Positions 48,802 through 55,196 of a stretch of 55,196 nucleotides of DNA are shown here, in pieces; the stretch's first letter is position 1; each line of letters starts with the position of its first letter. The translations under genes were made by a program, and so were the position numbers. The notes beneath the pieces were generated by a model. The model made no database searches, had not been told where the DNA came from, and saw only the letters and a program-made list of their open reading frames with translations. The stretch covers positions 1 to 55,196 of the forward strand of contig JAOPVX010000409.1 in the NCBI GenBank assembly GCA_025965975.1, read 5' to 3'. Source of the DNA: Mycobacterium sp. (lineage in GTDB: Bacteria > Actinomycetota > Actinomycetes > Mycobacteriales > Mycobacteriaceae).

Positions 48802-49709
48802 TGCGCGTATTGGTGGCCGGCGCGACAAGTGTGCCAGGACTTCCGCTGGTAAGGGAACTGAATGCCCGCGGCCACGATGTCGTCGGCCTGACCCGCCAGT
48901 CGGCGAGGACGCCGCAGATCGAGCAGGCCGGCGCCAAACCGGTGGTGGCCGACGTCTTCGATGCCGGCCAGATCGACGCGGTGGTCGCCGACATCGAACC
49001 CGAAGTGGTCATCAGCCTGCTGACCACGCTGCCGAAATGGGGACCCAAGCGGCCCAAGGACTTTGACGCCGCGAAGAAGTTGTGGAAGACCGGCGCTGCG
49101 AACCTGGTGTCGGCCGCACAGCACGCAGGCGTGCGTCGGGTCGTGGCGGAGTCGATGGTCTTCGCCTACGGCTATCCGACGACGGGGCCGGCGGTGATGG
49201 ACGAGACAGACCCATACCCTGGGCCGCCGCCGAAGGGCGGAGACGACATGCTGGCGGCGCTGCGCGGCATGGAGCAGACGGTCCTGACGTCGGGGGAGCA
49301 CAGCAACACCGAGGGAATCGTGTTGCGTTACGGCGTCTTCTACGGGCCAGGCGTACCGCACGACGAATTGTTCGTCCGACTGGCCAAGTGGTGGGCATTG
49401 CCCGCGATGACCGGCAACGGGATGGTGCCCTGGATTCACATCGACGACGTCGCAACCGCGACGGCCGACGCGATCGACAAAGGCCGCGGCGGGCAGATGT
49501 ACAACATCGTCGACGACCGACCGCAGTCGTTCGGCGGCTACGTCCGCGAGCTGTCCGCGACGCTCCATCGCCCGCGGCCGCTGCCAATACCGCACCAGCT
49601 GGTGGGCTTGGTCGCCTCCTACCCGGCGACCGCCTTCGGCCGGACGTGGCTGCCGCTGTCGAACGCCAAGGCCAAGGCAGAGCTCGGCTGGACTCCTACT
49701 CCCCGCTGA
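48801..49709 (+). CDS. NAD-dependent epimerase/dehydratase family protein
   Basis: 302 residues. Extended short-chain-dehydrogenase fold beginning MRVLVAGATSVPGLPLVREL (Rossmann GxTxxxG-like), with a later LRYGVFYGPGVPHDE segment typical of the family. The classical YxxxK pair is not obvious, so the catalytic type is uncertain. It forms a two-gene unit with the membrane protein upstream. Its last 14 nt overlap the convergent echA21 gene. Confidence 0.88.
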   Translation: MRVLVAGATSVPGLPLVRELNARGHDVVGLTRQSARTPQIEQAGAKPVVADVFDAGQIDAVVADIEPEVVISLLTTLPKWGPKRPKDFDAAKKLWKTGAANLVSAAQHAGVRRVVAESMVFAYGYPTTGPAVMDETDPYPGPPPKGGDDMLAALRGMEQTVLTSGEHSNTEGIVLRYGVFYGPGVPHDELFVRLAKWWALPAMTGNGMVPWIHIDDVATATADAIDKGRGGQMYNIVDDRPQSFGGYVRELSATLHRPRPLPIPHQLVGLVASYPATAFGRTWLPLSNAKAKAELGWTPTPR

Positions 49710-50520
49710 ACTGCGGCGGCCGCTTCTCGAAGTGGGCGCGCAGCCCCTCGGAGAGGTCGTTGGACGGAAGGAACGCGGCGTTCCACGCCGCCACGTAGCG
49801 CAGGCTCTCCGAGACGCGGGCAATGCGCTGTTGATCCAGCACGTCCTTTACGCCGTTGACCACCAGCGGTGGGTTGCCTGCGATCTCGGCGGCCGTCTGG
49901 TGCGCGGCGGCCAGCGACGCCTCAGCGTCGTCGTGGACGTCGTTGAGCAGGCCGATCTTCTCGGCCCGGGCCGCATCGATGTTCTTGCCAGTCAAGGCCA
50001 GTTCGCGCAAGTGCCCGTCGGACAGAATCAGCGGCAGCCGTGCGAGGCTGCCGACATCCGCGACCATCGCCAGCTTGACCTCGCGCACCGAGAACTTTGC
50101 GTCGGCGCTGGCGTAGCGGATGTCGACGGCCGAGATCAGATCCACGCCTCCGCCGATGCACCAGCCGTGCACCGACGCGATGGTCGGGGTGCGGCAGTCG
50201 GCGACGGCGTTGATGGCACCCTGCATCCGCAGGATGGTGGCGTGAAAGTCCGCCCGCGGCCGGGCCGTAGCGCCGTCGGCCAGCACCCCCGAAAGCGAGC
50301 CGCCCATCGCGGGCAGATCCAGCCCGTAGCTGAAGTTCTTTCCCGAGCCGGTCAGCACGATCGCACGCACGTCGCGGTCGGCGTCGAGCTTGGCGAACAC
50401 CTCGGGCATCTCCGCCCAGAACGCCGGCCCCATCGCGTTGCCCTTGCCTGGACCGACCAGCGTCACCTGTGCGACGTGACCCTCGATGTCCACGGTGACG
50501 GATTCATATGCATCGCCCAT
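49696..50520 (-). CDS. echA21: Enoyl-CoA hydratase/isomerase family protein EchA21
   Basis: 274 residues of the crotonase family: GPGKGNAMGPAFWAEMPEVF, the oxyanion-hole region GKNFSYGLDLPAM and SVHGWCIGGGVDLISAVD. The dienoyl-CoA isomerase-like catalytic Asp/Glu positions lie after ADAKFSVREVKL. Matches Rv3774 in sequence and in position next to the Rv3773c and hisC2 homologues. On the minus strand TAGCCT ends 6 nt before the ATG, suggesting leaderless transcription. Confidence 0.9.
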   Translation of the reverse strand: MGDAYESVTVDIEGHVAQVTLVGPGKGNAMGPAFWAEMPEVFAKLDADRDVRAIVLTGSGKNFSYGLDLPAMGGSLSGVLADGATARPRADFHATILRMQGAINAVADCRTPTIASVHGWCIGGGVDLISAVDIRYASADAKFSVREVKLAMVADVGSLARLPLILSDGHLRELALTGKNIDAARAEKIGLLNDVHDDAEASLAAAHQTAAEIAGNPPLVVNGVKDVLDQQRIARVSESLRYVAAWNAAFLPSNDLSEGLRAHFEKRPPQFSGE

Positions 50521-50537
50521 GAAAGAAGGCTAGCCAC

Positions 50538-50978
50538 TCACCGCGGCGGCGAGCCCATCAGCACCTCGCTAACGGTGGCCTGGGGCAGGAACTGGCAGGC
50601 GGCGTCGACCAGCATCTGCCCGACGGACTCGCCGTTCGGGCCAAGCGGATTGTTCTGCTGGGCCAGGATCGCGCGGATGACGGCCAGCCGGGTGGCGTCA
50701 TCGAGCTTGGTGAACTCGCTGCATTTCATGGTCAGCGCGTTGGGCGGTGCGGGGACGACCGGAACGTTGGTGTTCCTGGGAAACCCGGGGATCGGAATGT
50801 TCGGAATGGGGATGCCAGGCAACCCAGGCACAGTCGTCATCGGCGTCTTCGTGGTGGAGGTGATCGGCGGTCCCGGCTGGGTGGTCATCGCGACTGTGCC
50901 GGGCGTGCTGCGCTCGCAGCCGACGGTAAGGCCGGTGAGGATCAGCGCGGCAACGGCCACCCAAACGTGCGTCCTCAT
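50538..50978 (-). CDS. Putative lipoprotein
   Basis: 146 residues from the ATG at 50978. The signal sequence MRTHVWVAVAALILTGLTVGC has a lipobox (LTVGC). A Thr/Pro-rich tether follows, then a small domain with two cysteines (MKCSEFTKLDD, VDAACQFLPQ) that could form a disulfide. No named family recognised. It is divergent from the Rv3773c-like gene with a 40-bp gap. Longer upstream in-frame starts are rejected because they bury the signal peptide. Confidence 0.85.
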   Translation of the reverse strand: MRTHVWVAVAALILTGLTVGCERSTPGTVAMTTQPGPPITSTTKTPMTTVPGLPGIPIPNIPIPGFPRNTNVPVVPAPPNALTMKCSEFTKLDDATRLAVIRAILAQQNNPLGPNGESVGQMLVDAACQFLPQATVSEVLMGSPPR

Positions 50979-51006
50979 CCTGTGAACGATATGCGCAAGC
51001 GCGACG

Positions 51007-51019
51007 TAGCGTGGGCGCA
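51007..51019 (+). promoter_or_regulatory. Putative -10 element for a leaderless transcript
   Basis: TAGCGT at 51007-51012 ends 6 nt before the ATG at 51019. No Shine-Dalgarno sequence precedes the start. Confidence 0.5.
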
Positions 51020-51588
51020 TGCCCTCAGTATCCGATTCACCGCCGGTCGATGAACTCCAGAGCGCCGAAGCGGCGCTGGCCGTGTTGCAGGACGTGCTGC
51101 ACGGCATCGCCAACGACGAGTGGACGAAGCAGACACCGTGCCGCGAGTTCGACGTCGCCGGACTCACCGACCACTTGATGAACTCGATCGCCGCCATCGG
51201 CGGCGCCGCAGGCGCGACGTTCCCCGAGCGCGACCGGGACGACTCGGTGGAACGGCAGGTCGTCCTCGCTGCGCGACCGGCGCTGGGCGCCTGGCGCCAC
51301 CGCGGCCTGGACGGCACCGTCGCGCTCGGCCAGAACGAGACGCCGGCGACGGTGATGGCAGGCATCCTTTCGCTCGAGTTCCTCGTCCACGGCTGGGATT
51401 ACGCGAAGGCGACCGGGCGAGAGGTGACGGCGCCCGATGCCCTTTCGGATTACGTGATGGGTCTGGCGAAGACGATCATCACGCCGCAGGGGCGCAGCAA
51501 TGCCGGGTTCGACGATCCGATCGATGTGGCCGCCGACGCAGGCGCGCTGGACCGGCTGATCGCCTATACCGGCCGCCAGCCGAGCTAA
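51019..51588 (+). CDS. TIGR03086-type / DinB-like metal-binding protein (Rv3773c homologue)
   Basis: 189 residues. The N-terminal segment DEWTKQTPCREFDVAGLTDHLMNSIAAIGG and ILSLEFLVHGWDYAKATGRE contain the conserved His residues of the maleylpyruvate-isomerase N-domain/DinB superfamily helical bundle. In mycobacteria these may link to mycothiol-dependent chemistry, but no specific role is shown. Positioned as in M. tuberculosis between echA21 and hisC2. Confidence 0.85.
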   Translation: MPSVSDSPPVDELQSAEAALAVLQDVLHGIANDEWTKQTPCREFDVAGLTDHLMNSIAAIGGAAGATFPERDRDDSVERQVVLAARPALGAWRHRGLDGTVALGQNETPATVMAGILSLEFLVHGWDYAKATGREVTAPDALSDYVMGLAKTIITPQGRSNAGFDDPIDVAADAGALDRLIAYTGRQPS

Positions 51589-51652
51589 TGGCGCGTTCCA
51601 GGTTGAAGTGGCCATAGCGGCGGTCATCGAGCCCGGCGGTCGAGTGCTTCTG

Positions 51653-52717
51653 TCAGTGCGCTTCGATCCAGTGTTTGGCGAAGTCGCCGAAGGCGTCGTT
51701 CTCGTGCGGGGCGGCGACGGTCACCCGCACACCGTCGTCGCCGTAGGGGCGGACGATGACGCGGCTGTTCGCCGAGTCCTTCGCGAACTGTATGGCGCGT
51801 CCTGGCAGCGGCAGCCAGACGAAGTTGGCCTGTGACGGCGGCACCGTGTAGCCGACGTCGCGCAGCACGGCGGTGACGCGGGCGCGTTCGGCGACGACGG
51901 CATCGGTGCGGGCCAGCAGCTCGTCGGCGGCGTCGAGTGATGCGATGGCCGCCGCCTGCGAAATGCTGGTCGCGGTGAAGGGCACGTAGACCTTGGCGAG
52001 CGCGGTGATGATGTCCGGATCGCCGACCGCATACCCGATCCGCAGTCCCGCCAGCCCGTACGCCTTCGAAAACGTCCGCAGCACAACGACATTGTTGTGC
52101 TTGCGGACCAGGCCGAAGCTGTCGGGCAGCAACCCGTCGCGGATGTACTCGACATACGCCTCGTCGAGCGCGATCAGAATGTCGGACGGAACCGCCTCGA
52201 CGAACCGGGCCAGCGCATCGGGGTCGACGACGGTACTGGTCGGGTTGTTCGGGTTACAGACGAAGATCAGCCGGGTGCGGTCGGTGATCGCGGCGAGCAT
52301 CGCATCAAGGTCGTAGGTGTAGTCGGTCAGCGGCACCTCGACCGGCGTGGCGCCGGCGGTGCGCACCTGCAGCGGGTAGATCTCGAAGCTGCGCCAGCCG
52401 TACAACACCTCGTCGCCCACCGTCGAGGTGATCTGGATCAGCTGCTGGCACAGGCTGACCGACCCGCAGCCCACCGAGATGTGCTCGGCCGCGAAAGCCC
52501 CGTTGTCCAGGTGCTTGGCCAGCTGGTCTTTGAGCTCGACATAGCCGTTGTCGGGATAGCGGTTGACGTTGTCGGTGGCCTTTTCAATCGCTGCCCGCAC
52601 ACTCGGCAGCGGTCCGTGTACCGTCTCGTTGCTGGCGATCTTGATCGCCCCCGGCACCGTCTTGCCAGGGGTGTACGCGGGCAGATCGGCGAGTTCGGGT
52701 CGCAGGCGCGCGGTCAC
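51653..52717 (-). CDS. hisC2: Aminotransferase HisC2/Pat (histidinol-phosphate / aromatic aminotransferase)
   Basis: 354 residues, GTG start. Class I PLP aminotransferase with KIASNETVHGPLPSV, NPNNPT (155-160), DEAYVEY (185-191) and the Schiff-base Lys218 in RTFSKAYGLAGLRIGY. The homologue Rv3772 acts on aromatic amino acids or histidinol phosphate. TAGACT on the minus strand ends 6 nt before the GTG, the leaderless geometry, and supports this start. The tRNA-Ser and tRNA-Arg genes follow on the other side. Confidence 0.92.
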   Translation of the reverse strand: MTARLRPELADLPAYTPGKTVPGAIKIASNETVHGPLPSVRAAIEKATDNVNRYPDNGYVELKDQLAKHLDNGAFAAEHISVGCGSVSLCQQLIQITSTVGDEVLYGWRSFEIYPLQVRTAGATPVEVPLTDYTYDLDAMLAAITDRTRLIFVCNPNNPTSTVVDPDALARFVEAVPSDILIALDEAYVEYIRDGLLPDSFGLVRKHNNVVVLRTFSKAYGLAGLRIGYAVGDPDIITALAKVYVPFTATSISQAAAIASLDAADELLARTDAVVAERARVTAVLRDVGYTVPPSQANFVWLPLPGRAIQFAKDSANSRVIVRPYGDDGVRVTVAAPHENDAFGDFAKHWIEAH

Positions 52718-52723
52718 CCGACC

Positions 52724-52729
52724 AGTCTA
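52724..52729 (-). promoter_or_regulatory. Putative -10 element of hisC2
   Basis: Read on the minus strand TAGACT (52729-52724) ends 6 nt before the GTG at 52717, consistent with a leaderless message. Confidence 0.5.
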
Positions 52730-52800
52730 TGGATCGCTCACCTGCACTTTGCCTTCGGCTGTTGCCCCTGTGTACGCTGTCGGATCGGCGGTAAACGTCA

Positions 52801-52889
52801 GGAGGCGTGCCAGAGCGGCCGAATGGGGCTCACTGCTAATGAGTTGTCGCCCTCAAAGGCGACCGGAGGTTCAAATCCTCTCGCCTCCG
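52801..52889 (+). tRNA. tRNA-Ser (anticodon GCT)
   Basis: 89 nt, class II. Acceptor GGAGGCG (52801-52807) pairs with CGCCTCC (52882-52888), discriminator G. The anticodon loop CACTGCTAATGAG contains GCT. A long variable arm with TCGCC/GGCGA pairing and the T-loop GGTTCAAATCC are present. Confidence 0.97.
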
Positions 52890-52924
52890 CCGCGGCTGAC
52901 TCGTCGGCCACAAACTGAAGACAT

Positions 52925-52997
52925 GCGCCCGTAGCTCAACGGATAGAGCATCTGACTACGGATCAGAAGGTTGGGGGTTCGAATCCCTTCGGGCGCG
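52925..52997 (+). tRNA. tRNA-Arg (anticodon ACG)
   Basis: 73 nt. Acceptor GCGCCCG (52925-52931) pairs with CGGGCGC (52990-52996), discriminator G. The anticodon loop CTACGGA within CTGAC/ATCAG gives ACG. D-arm AGCTCAACGGATAGAGC and T-arm GGTTCGAATCC are regular. It lies 35 bp after tRNA-Ser(GCT). Confidence 0.97.
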
Positions 52998-53340
52998 CTC
53001 AGCTCAGAGGCGCTTTTCGTCGTTTCCAAATCGCCTCTGTTTGCTCGTTGACGACACTTTTGACGATCTGACTGACGGGTCCTGGGCACCGGAAGAGCAG
53101 TTGTCCGACGGTCAGGTGGTCAGGTCGTCGGGGTCGGCACTGGATCCATGTCAGTTGAGGGCCACTCCAAATGATGACCATTGCTGGGCGGTTCGTCACA
53201 GAGGCTGACGACCGTCCTGACTTGTTTGTGGCGATCGTATGCACCATCCGGGTGCCGATGGTTCGGGGTCTCGGGGTCACGACGAGCGCGGGCAATGGGT
53301 GTACGCCGCATGAAGCCGTGGCCCGGTACAGTCCCCAGAA
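52998..53340. other. 343-bp gene-poor stretch after tRNA-Arg
   Basis: CAGAGGCG (53005-53012) and CGCCTCTG (53032-53039) can form an 8-bp stem with a 19-nt loop and could terminate the tRNA transcript. A minus-strand open frame covers part of it but shows no family features, and I do not call it. No direct repeat of the tRNA end was found, so no attachment site is claimed. Confidence 0.4.
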
Positions 53341-53341
53341 A
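53327..53341 (+). promoter_or_regulatory. Possible -10 element before the Cys-rich hypothetical gene
   Basis: TACAGT at 53327-53332 lies 8 nt before the ATG at 53341. There is no Shine-Dalgarno sequence, so a short-leader or leaderless message is likely. Confidence 0.35.
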
Positions 53342-53922
53342 TGTTGGTTGCCGACCTGCACCACTTCCTCGACCTACCCCCTGACACGCCGGGCCCAGCC
53401 CGCCGCCTCGCCGAGCACCTGAGCAACATTGTTCGGGCGGCAACAGCTGGTGACCCCGCAACCAGCTGGGAAAGCGCGCTGCCGTGCCGGCGCCGGCCGG
53501 CCCACCGGCGCTGCCCGGGTCAGCTGATCGTGCAACAGATGGAGCGGGGTGCACCGATCCGGTGGGGGTGCAGCGTTTGCGACGACGACGGGATCATCAG
53601 CAATTGGGAGGACTCGCCTTTCGATCTGCGCCGCCGACAGCTCGCTCTCGCTTGGTCTGTCAACGAGATCGTCATCGCTGATGAGGTGGCAGCGGCGCTG
53701 CGCGAGTTGCGGCTGCTCGACACCGACTGCGAGCGAATGGTGTTCGGGATCCGCGCCCACAACGACGGCCTTGTCCTGGCTGCCACCGACGACGACCTCG
53801 ACGAACTGATCGGGTTCGTGGCGGCCGAGGCTAACCGTGAGCCCAACCTCCGGCGCCGACGGCAACTCGACGCCGCATTCGAGTCGCTCAACACTGCAGC
53901 CCAGATTCTTAACGGCCGATGA
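53341..53922 (+). CDS. Hypothetical protein with a putative zinc-binding Cys cluster
   Basis: 193 residues. I do not recognise a named family. A cysteine pair at CRRRPAHRRC and a second pair at WGCSVCDDDG, about 26 residues apart, look like a zinc ribbon. The second half (LALAWSVNEIVIADEVAAALRELRLL and on to the end) is predicted mainly helical and acidic. It starts after the tRNA pair in a region without obvious synteny to H37Rv. The putative -10 element 8 nt before the ATG supports the start. Confidence 0.65.
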   Translation: MLVADLHHFLDLPPDTPGPARRLAEHLSNIVRAATAGDPATSWESALPCRRRPAHRRCPGQLIVQQMERGAPIRWGCSVCDDDGIISNWEDSPFDLRRRQLALAWSVNEIVIADEVAAALRELRLLDTDCERMVFGIRAHNDGLVLAATDDDLDELIGFVAAEANREPNLRRRRQLDAAFESLNTAAQILNGR

Positions 53923-53944
53923 GGGCCAGTGACCTTCTGCTGCA

Positions 53945-54349
53945 TCAAGTGCCGAGCAGCCTGTCAGTGAACGTCCCGACCGCCAGGACCGCATCCGCCG
54001 CTGCGGTGCTCGGGTCGACCTCGGGATGGTCCAACGTGATCTGATCGACGTAGGCCGAAGTCCCCTGAGTGGACGAGTTCGCGAAATTGGCCTGCAGATC
54101 TTGCAGCTGGGTGCAAATAGTGCCGGTCGGATCGCCGAACCCACTCCGGGCACCCCATATCGGTGGAAACCGCTCCGGTGTTGGGTCGTACCGAAAGGCA
54201 ACGACGTCGCCCTTCATGGCGACGATCGGGCAGATCGCCGACGCGATGTGGTCAGCCGCCGTGGGCACTCTCCAGCGGACCGGTTGCCGATCATCGTGAC
54301 ACCGCAACGGCGTGCCTGTCACTGATGTGTTTGGCCGTACAGCGTGCAT
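53945..54349 (-). CDS. Hypothetical protein, possibly a gene fragment
   Basis: At most 134 residues; the N-terminal part overlaps the hairpin at 54341-54388, so a later start (GTG at 54268 or ATG at 54217) is more likely. The C-terminal region (LQDLQANFANSSTQGTSAYVDQITLDHPEVD, then DAVLAVGTFTDRL) looks like real helical protein but I recognise no family. It may be the remnant of a secreted protein that lost its signal sequence. A plus-strand frame also covers the region; codon usage does not settle it by eye. Confidence 0.35.
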   Translation of the reverse strand: MHAVRPNTSVTGTPLRCHDDRQPVRWRVPTAADHIASAICPIVAMKGDVVAFRYDPTPERFPPIWGARSGFGDPTGTICTQLQDLQANFANSSTQGTSAYVDQITLDHPEVDPSTAAADAVLAVGTFTDRLLGT

Positions 54350-54388
54350 TCAGGGCGGAAGGCAAAGCTCCCGCCCTGAATGCACGCT
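54341..54388. terminator. Perfect 18-bp stem hairpin, likely bidirectional terminator
   Basis: AGCGTGCATTCAGGGCGG (54341-54358) and its exact reverse complement (54371-54388) surround a 12-nt loop. It lies between minus-strand gene 54408-54653 and the frame at 53945, ending 19 bp after the former. No U-run follows, as is usual for mycobacterial hairpins. Confidence 0.75.
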
Positions 54389-54407
54389 CTACGTCGATGG
54401 TTAGTGG

Positions 54408-54653
54408 TTAGCGATGCCCCCCATGATCCCCATACCCAAACCCATACCCATACCCAAACCACGGGTACTGCAGCTGGCCAGCCTGCAGCGCCGTAGCCCC
54501 AGGCTCAGTGGTGACCTGCGCGTTGCCCGGCGACTCGACCACTGTCGCCGCGCCGGTGTCTGTAGTAGTGGACGCGGCTGCGGCAAGCGGTGCTAACCCG
54601 ATCGCTGCCGCCGTGGCGACCATGGCAAGTGGCGCGATGTAGCGAATTTTCAT
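54408..54653 (-). CDS. Small secreted Gly/Tyr-tailed protein
   Basis: 81 residues. A clear signal peptide (MKIRYIAPLAMVATAAAIGLAP, cleavage near LAAAAS) is followed by a Thr/Ala/Gly-rich linker and an aromatic tail WFGYGYGFGYGDHGGHR. The tail is encoded by hexamer repeats, see 54429-54458, and its His/Asp/Gly end could bind metal. No named family recognised. A 20-bp palindrome (54710-54729) lies 57 bp upstream and a degenerate TetR gene lies beyond it, which suggests TetR control. Confidence 0.75.
   Translation of the reverse strand: MKIRYIAPLAMVATAAAIGLAPLAAAASTTTDTGAATVVESPGNAQVTTEPGATALQAGQLQYPWFGYGYGFGYGDHGGHR
54429..54458 (-). repeat. Hexamer microsatellite (CCCATA/CCCAAA, five units)
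   Basis: CCCATA, CCCAAA, CCCATA, CCCATA, CCCAAA in a row. On the minus strand these are TTTGGG and TATGGG codon pairs, giving the alternating Phe/Tyr-Gly tail of the small secreted protein. Length changes would stay in frame. Confidence 0.85.
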
Positions 54654-54709
54654 TAGTTGTCCTTCCTGATCAGACGGCGTCCCACCCGCTTGGTCGGATC
54701 ACCGCCGTA

Positions 54710-54729
54710 GAAACTGAACGTTCAGTTTC
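54710..54729. promoter_or_regulatory. Perfect 20-bp palindrome, TetR-type operator
   Basis: GAAACTGAACGTTCAGTTTC is its own reverse complement. The TGAACGTTCA core is of the kind bound by many TetR dimers. It lies between the TetR pseudogene and the small secreted-protein gene, both on the minus strand. Confidence 0.75.
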
Positions 54730-54782
54730 ACTTCTAGGTGAACGCAAGACTGGACTCATTCCATTCAAGCTGCCTAGTGATG

Positions 54783-55196
54783 TCAGCCACTCAGTGCGAG
54801 ACCGCGCATCGCCGCGTCGACGATCGCGTCGACCCCCGCTTCGTCGAGCGGGCGCGTGGCCGATGAGGAGCCGGTATAGCAGCGGCCCGAACACCAGATC
54901 GAACGCGGCCTCCGGGTCGACGTCGGTTCGCAATTCACCACGCGCAACACCTCGGTCCCAGATCGCCCGTATCAGCTCGCGGCGAGGTGCCACCAGATTC
55001 CCTCTGCACGAAGGGATCAGATAGCCCCTCCCCGACAGCTACGCGAAGACCCGACCTGTGGCCCCGAGTAGACCTGCAGCATGCCGCGCAGCACGCTACG
55101 GAAGTCCTCCTGCGCCGACCCACGGTGTTGGGATCAGGCGATTGGGCCATCATCTCCGACAGAAACGCCTCGACCGGCCAAATGTGTGGCCTAGCA
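54783..55196 (-). pseudogene. TetR-family regulator pseudogene (N-terminal part beyond the window)
   Basis: The C-terminal TetR domain can be followed only by switching frames. FLSEMMAQSPDPNT runs into AQEDFRSVLRGMLQVYSG in another frame. Next, the GRVFA segment meets an in-frame TAG where CAG would be expected. The segment PRRELIRAIWDRGVARGELRTDVDPEAAFDLVFGPLLYRLLIGHAP (described by its ends) then shifts one base, at an extra C in GCGCCCGCTC, into LDEAGVDAIVDAAMRGLALSG and a stop at 54783. At least three lesions make a sequencing error unlikely. The helix-turn-helix lies outside the window. Confidence 0.8.

Noticed and set aside
52097-52918. 273-residue plus-strand frame across hisC2 and tRNA-Ser
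   Set aside because: It is antisense to hisC2 and runs through a tRNA gene.
52925-52997. Direct repeat of tRNA-Arg as an island boundary
   Set aside because: No second copy of the tRNA end could be found in the remaining 2 kb of the window.
52999-53364. Minus-strand open frame of about 120 residues after tRNA-Arg
   Set aside because: No recognisable motif, no ribosome-binding site and overlap with the start of the better plus-strand gene.

Overview
This window is chromosomal DNA of a mycobacterium, most likely a rapid-growing Mycolicibacterium-type species rather than M. tuberculosis. The evidence is very high GC, many GTG starts, and a near-continuous copy of the arabinogalactan/mycolate locus that runs in H37Rv from about Rv3772 to Rv3801c, here read in the opposite orientation. 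The species inference rests on divergence from recalled M. tuberculosis proteins and on accessory genes absent from the H37Rv locus. No database search was run.

Layout, left to right. (1) 1-8827: fadD32 (5' end cut by the window), pks13 and accD4, the mycolic-acid condensation operon. (2) 8868-11833: an accessory insert with a RibD/DHFR-like reductase, a transmembrane Ser/Thr kinase and a metallo-hydrolase that directly abuts embB. (3) 11834-26173, minus strand: the arabinan operon, transcribed as gtrA-like (Rv3789), dprE1, dprE2, aftA, embC, embA, embB. dprE1-dprE2-E1 product conversion makes decaprenyl-phosphoryl-arabinose, AftA primes arabinan on galactan, and the Emb proteins extend it. 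(4) 26183-31000: accessory genes, namely a MocR regulator divergent from an AhpD-like protein, a DUF222/HNH protein, and a TetR divergent from an isoprenylcysteine-methyltransferase-like membrane protein. (5) 30997-36163, minus strand: Rv3779-like membrane glycosyltransferase, bpa, wzt, glfT1, wzm, covering galactan priming and export. (6) 36288-39065: Rv3778c-like and Rv3777-like genes and a MarR regulator. (7) 39113-46170: tRNA-Ser(TGA), a 363-bp decayed-looking stretch, then an eight-gene plus-strand operon: AtzG-like small protein, amidase, ureE, ureF, fused ureAB, ureC, ureG, ureD. (8) 46430-52717: a second DHFR-like reductase, a second MocR regulator, a membrane protein plus epimerase pair, then echA21, a lipoprotein, an Rv3773c-like protein and hisC2. 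(9) 52801-55196: tRNA-Ser(GCT), tRNA-Arg(ACG), poorly conserved small genes, and a degenerate TetR pseudogene cut by the window end.

Most notable points. The urease operon is not of the M. tuberculosis type: it has UreE, a fused gamma-beta subunit, an alpha subunit with Ala at the catalytic-flap Cys319 position while all metal ligands are kept, and an AtzG/AtzE-like amidase pair at its head, which suggests a dedicated urea-generating front end. Separately, the essential cell-envelope genes carry several short tandem-repeat expansions: three different in-frame 30-bp arrays (embA, wzt, glfT1) and a 16-bp array before dprE1. The glfT1 repeat core recurs next to the tRNA-Ser gene. A TetR pseudogene with several lesions has left a perfect 20-bp palindromic operator in front of a small secreted-protein gene.
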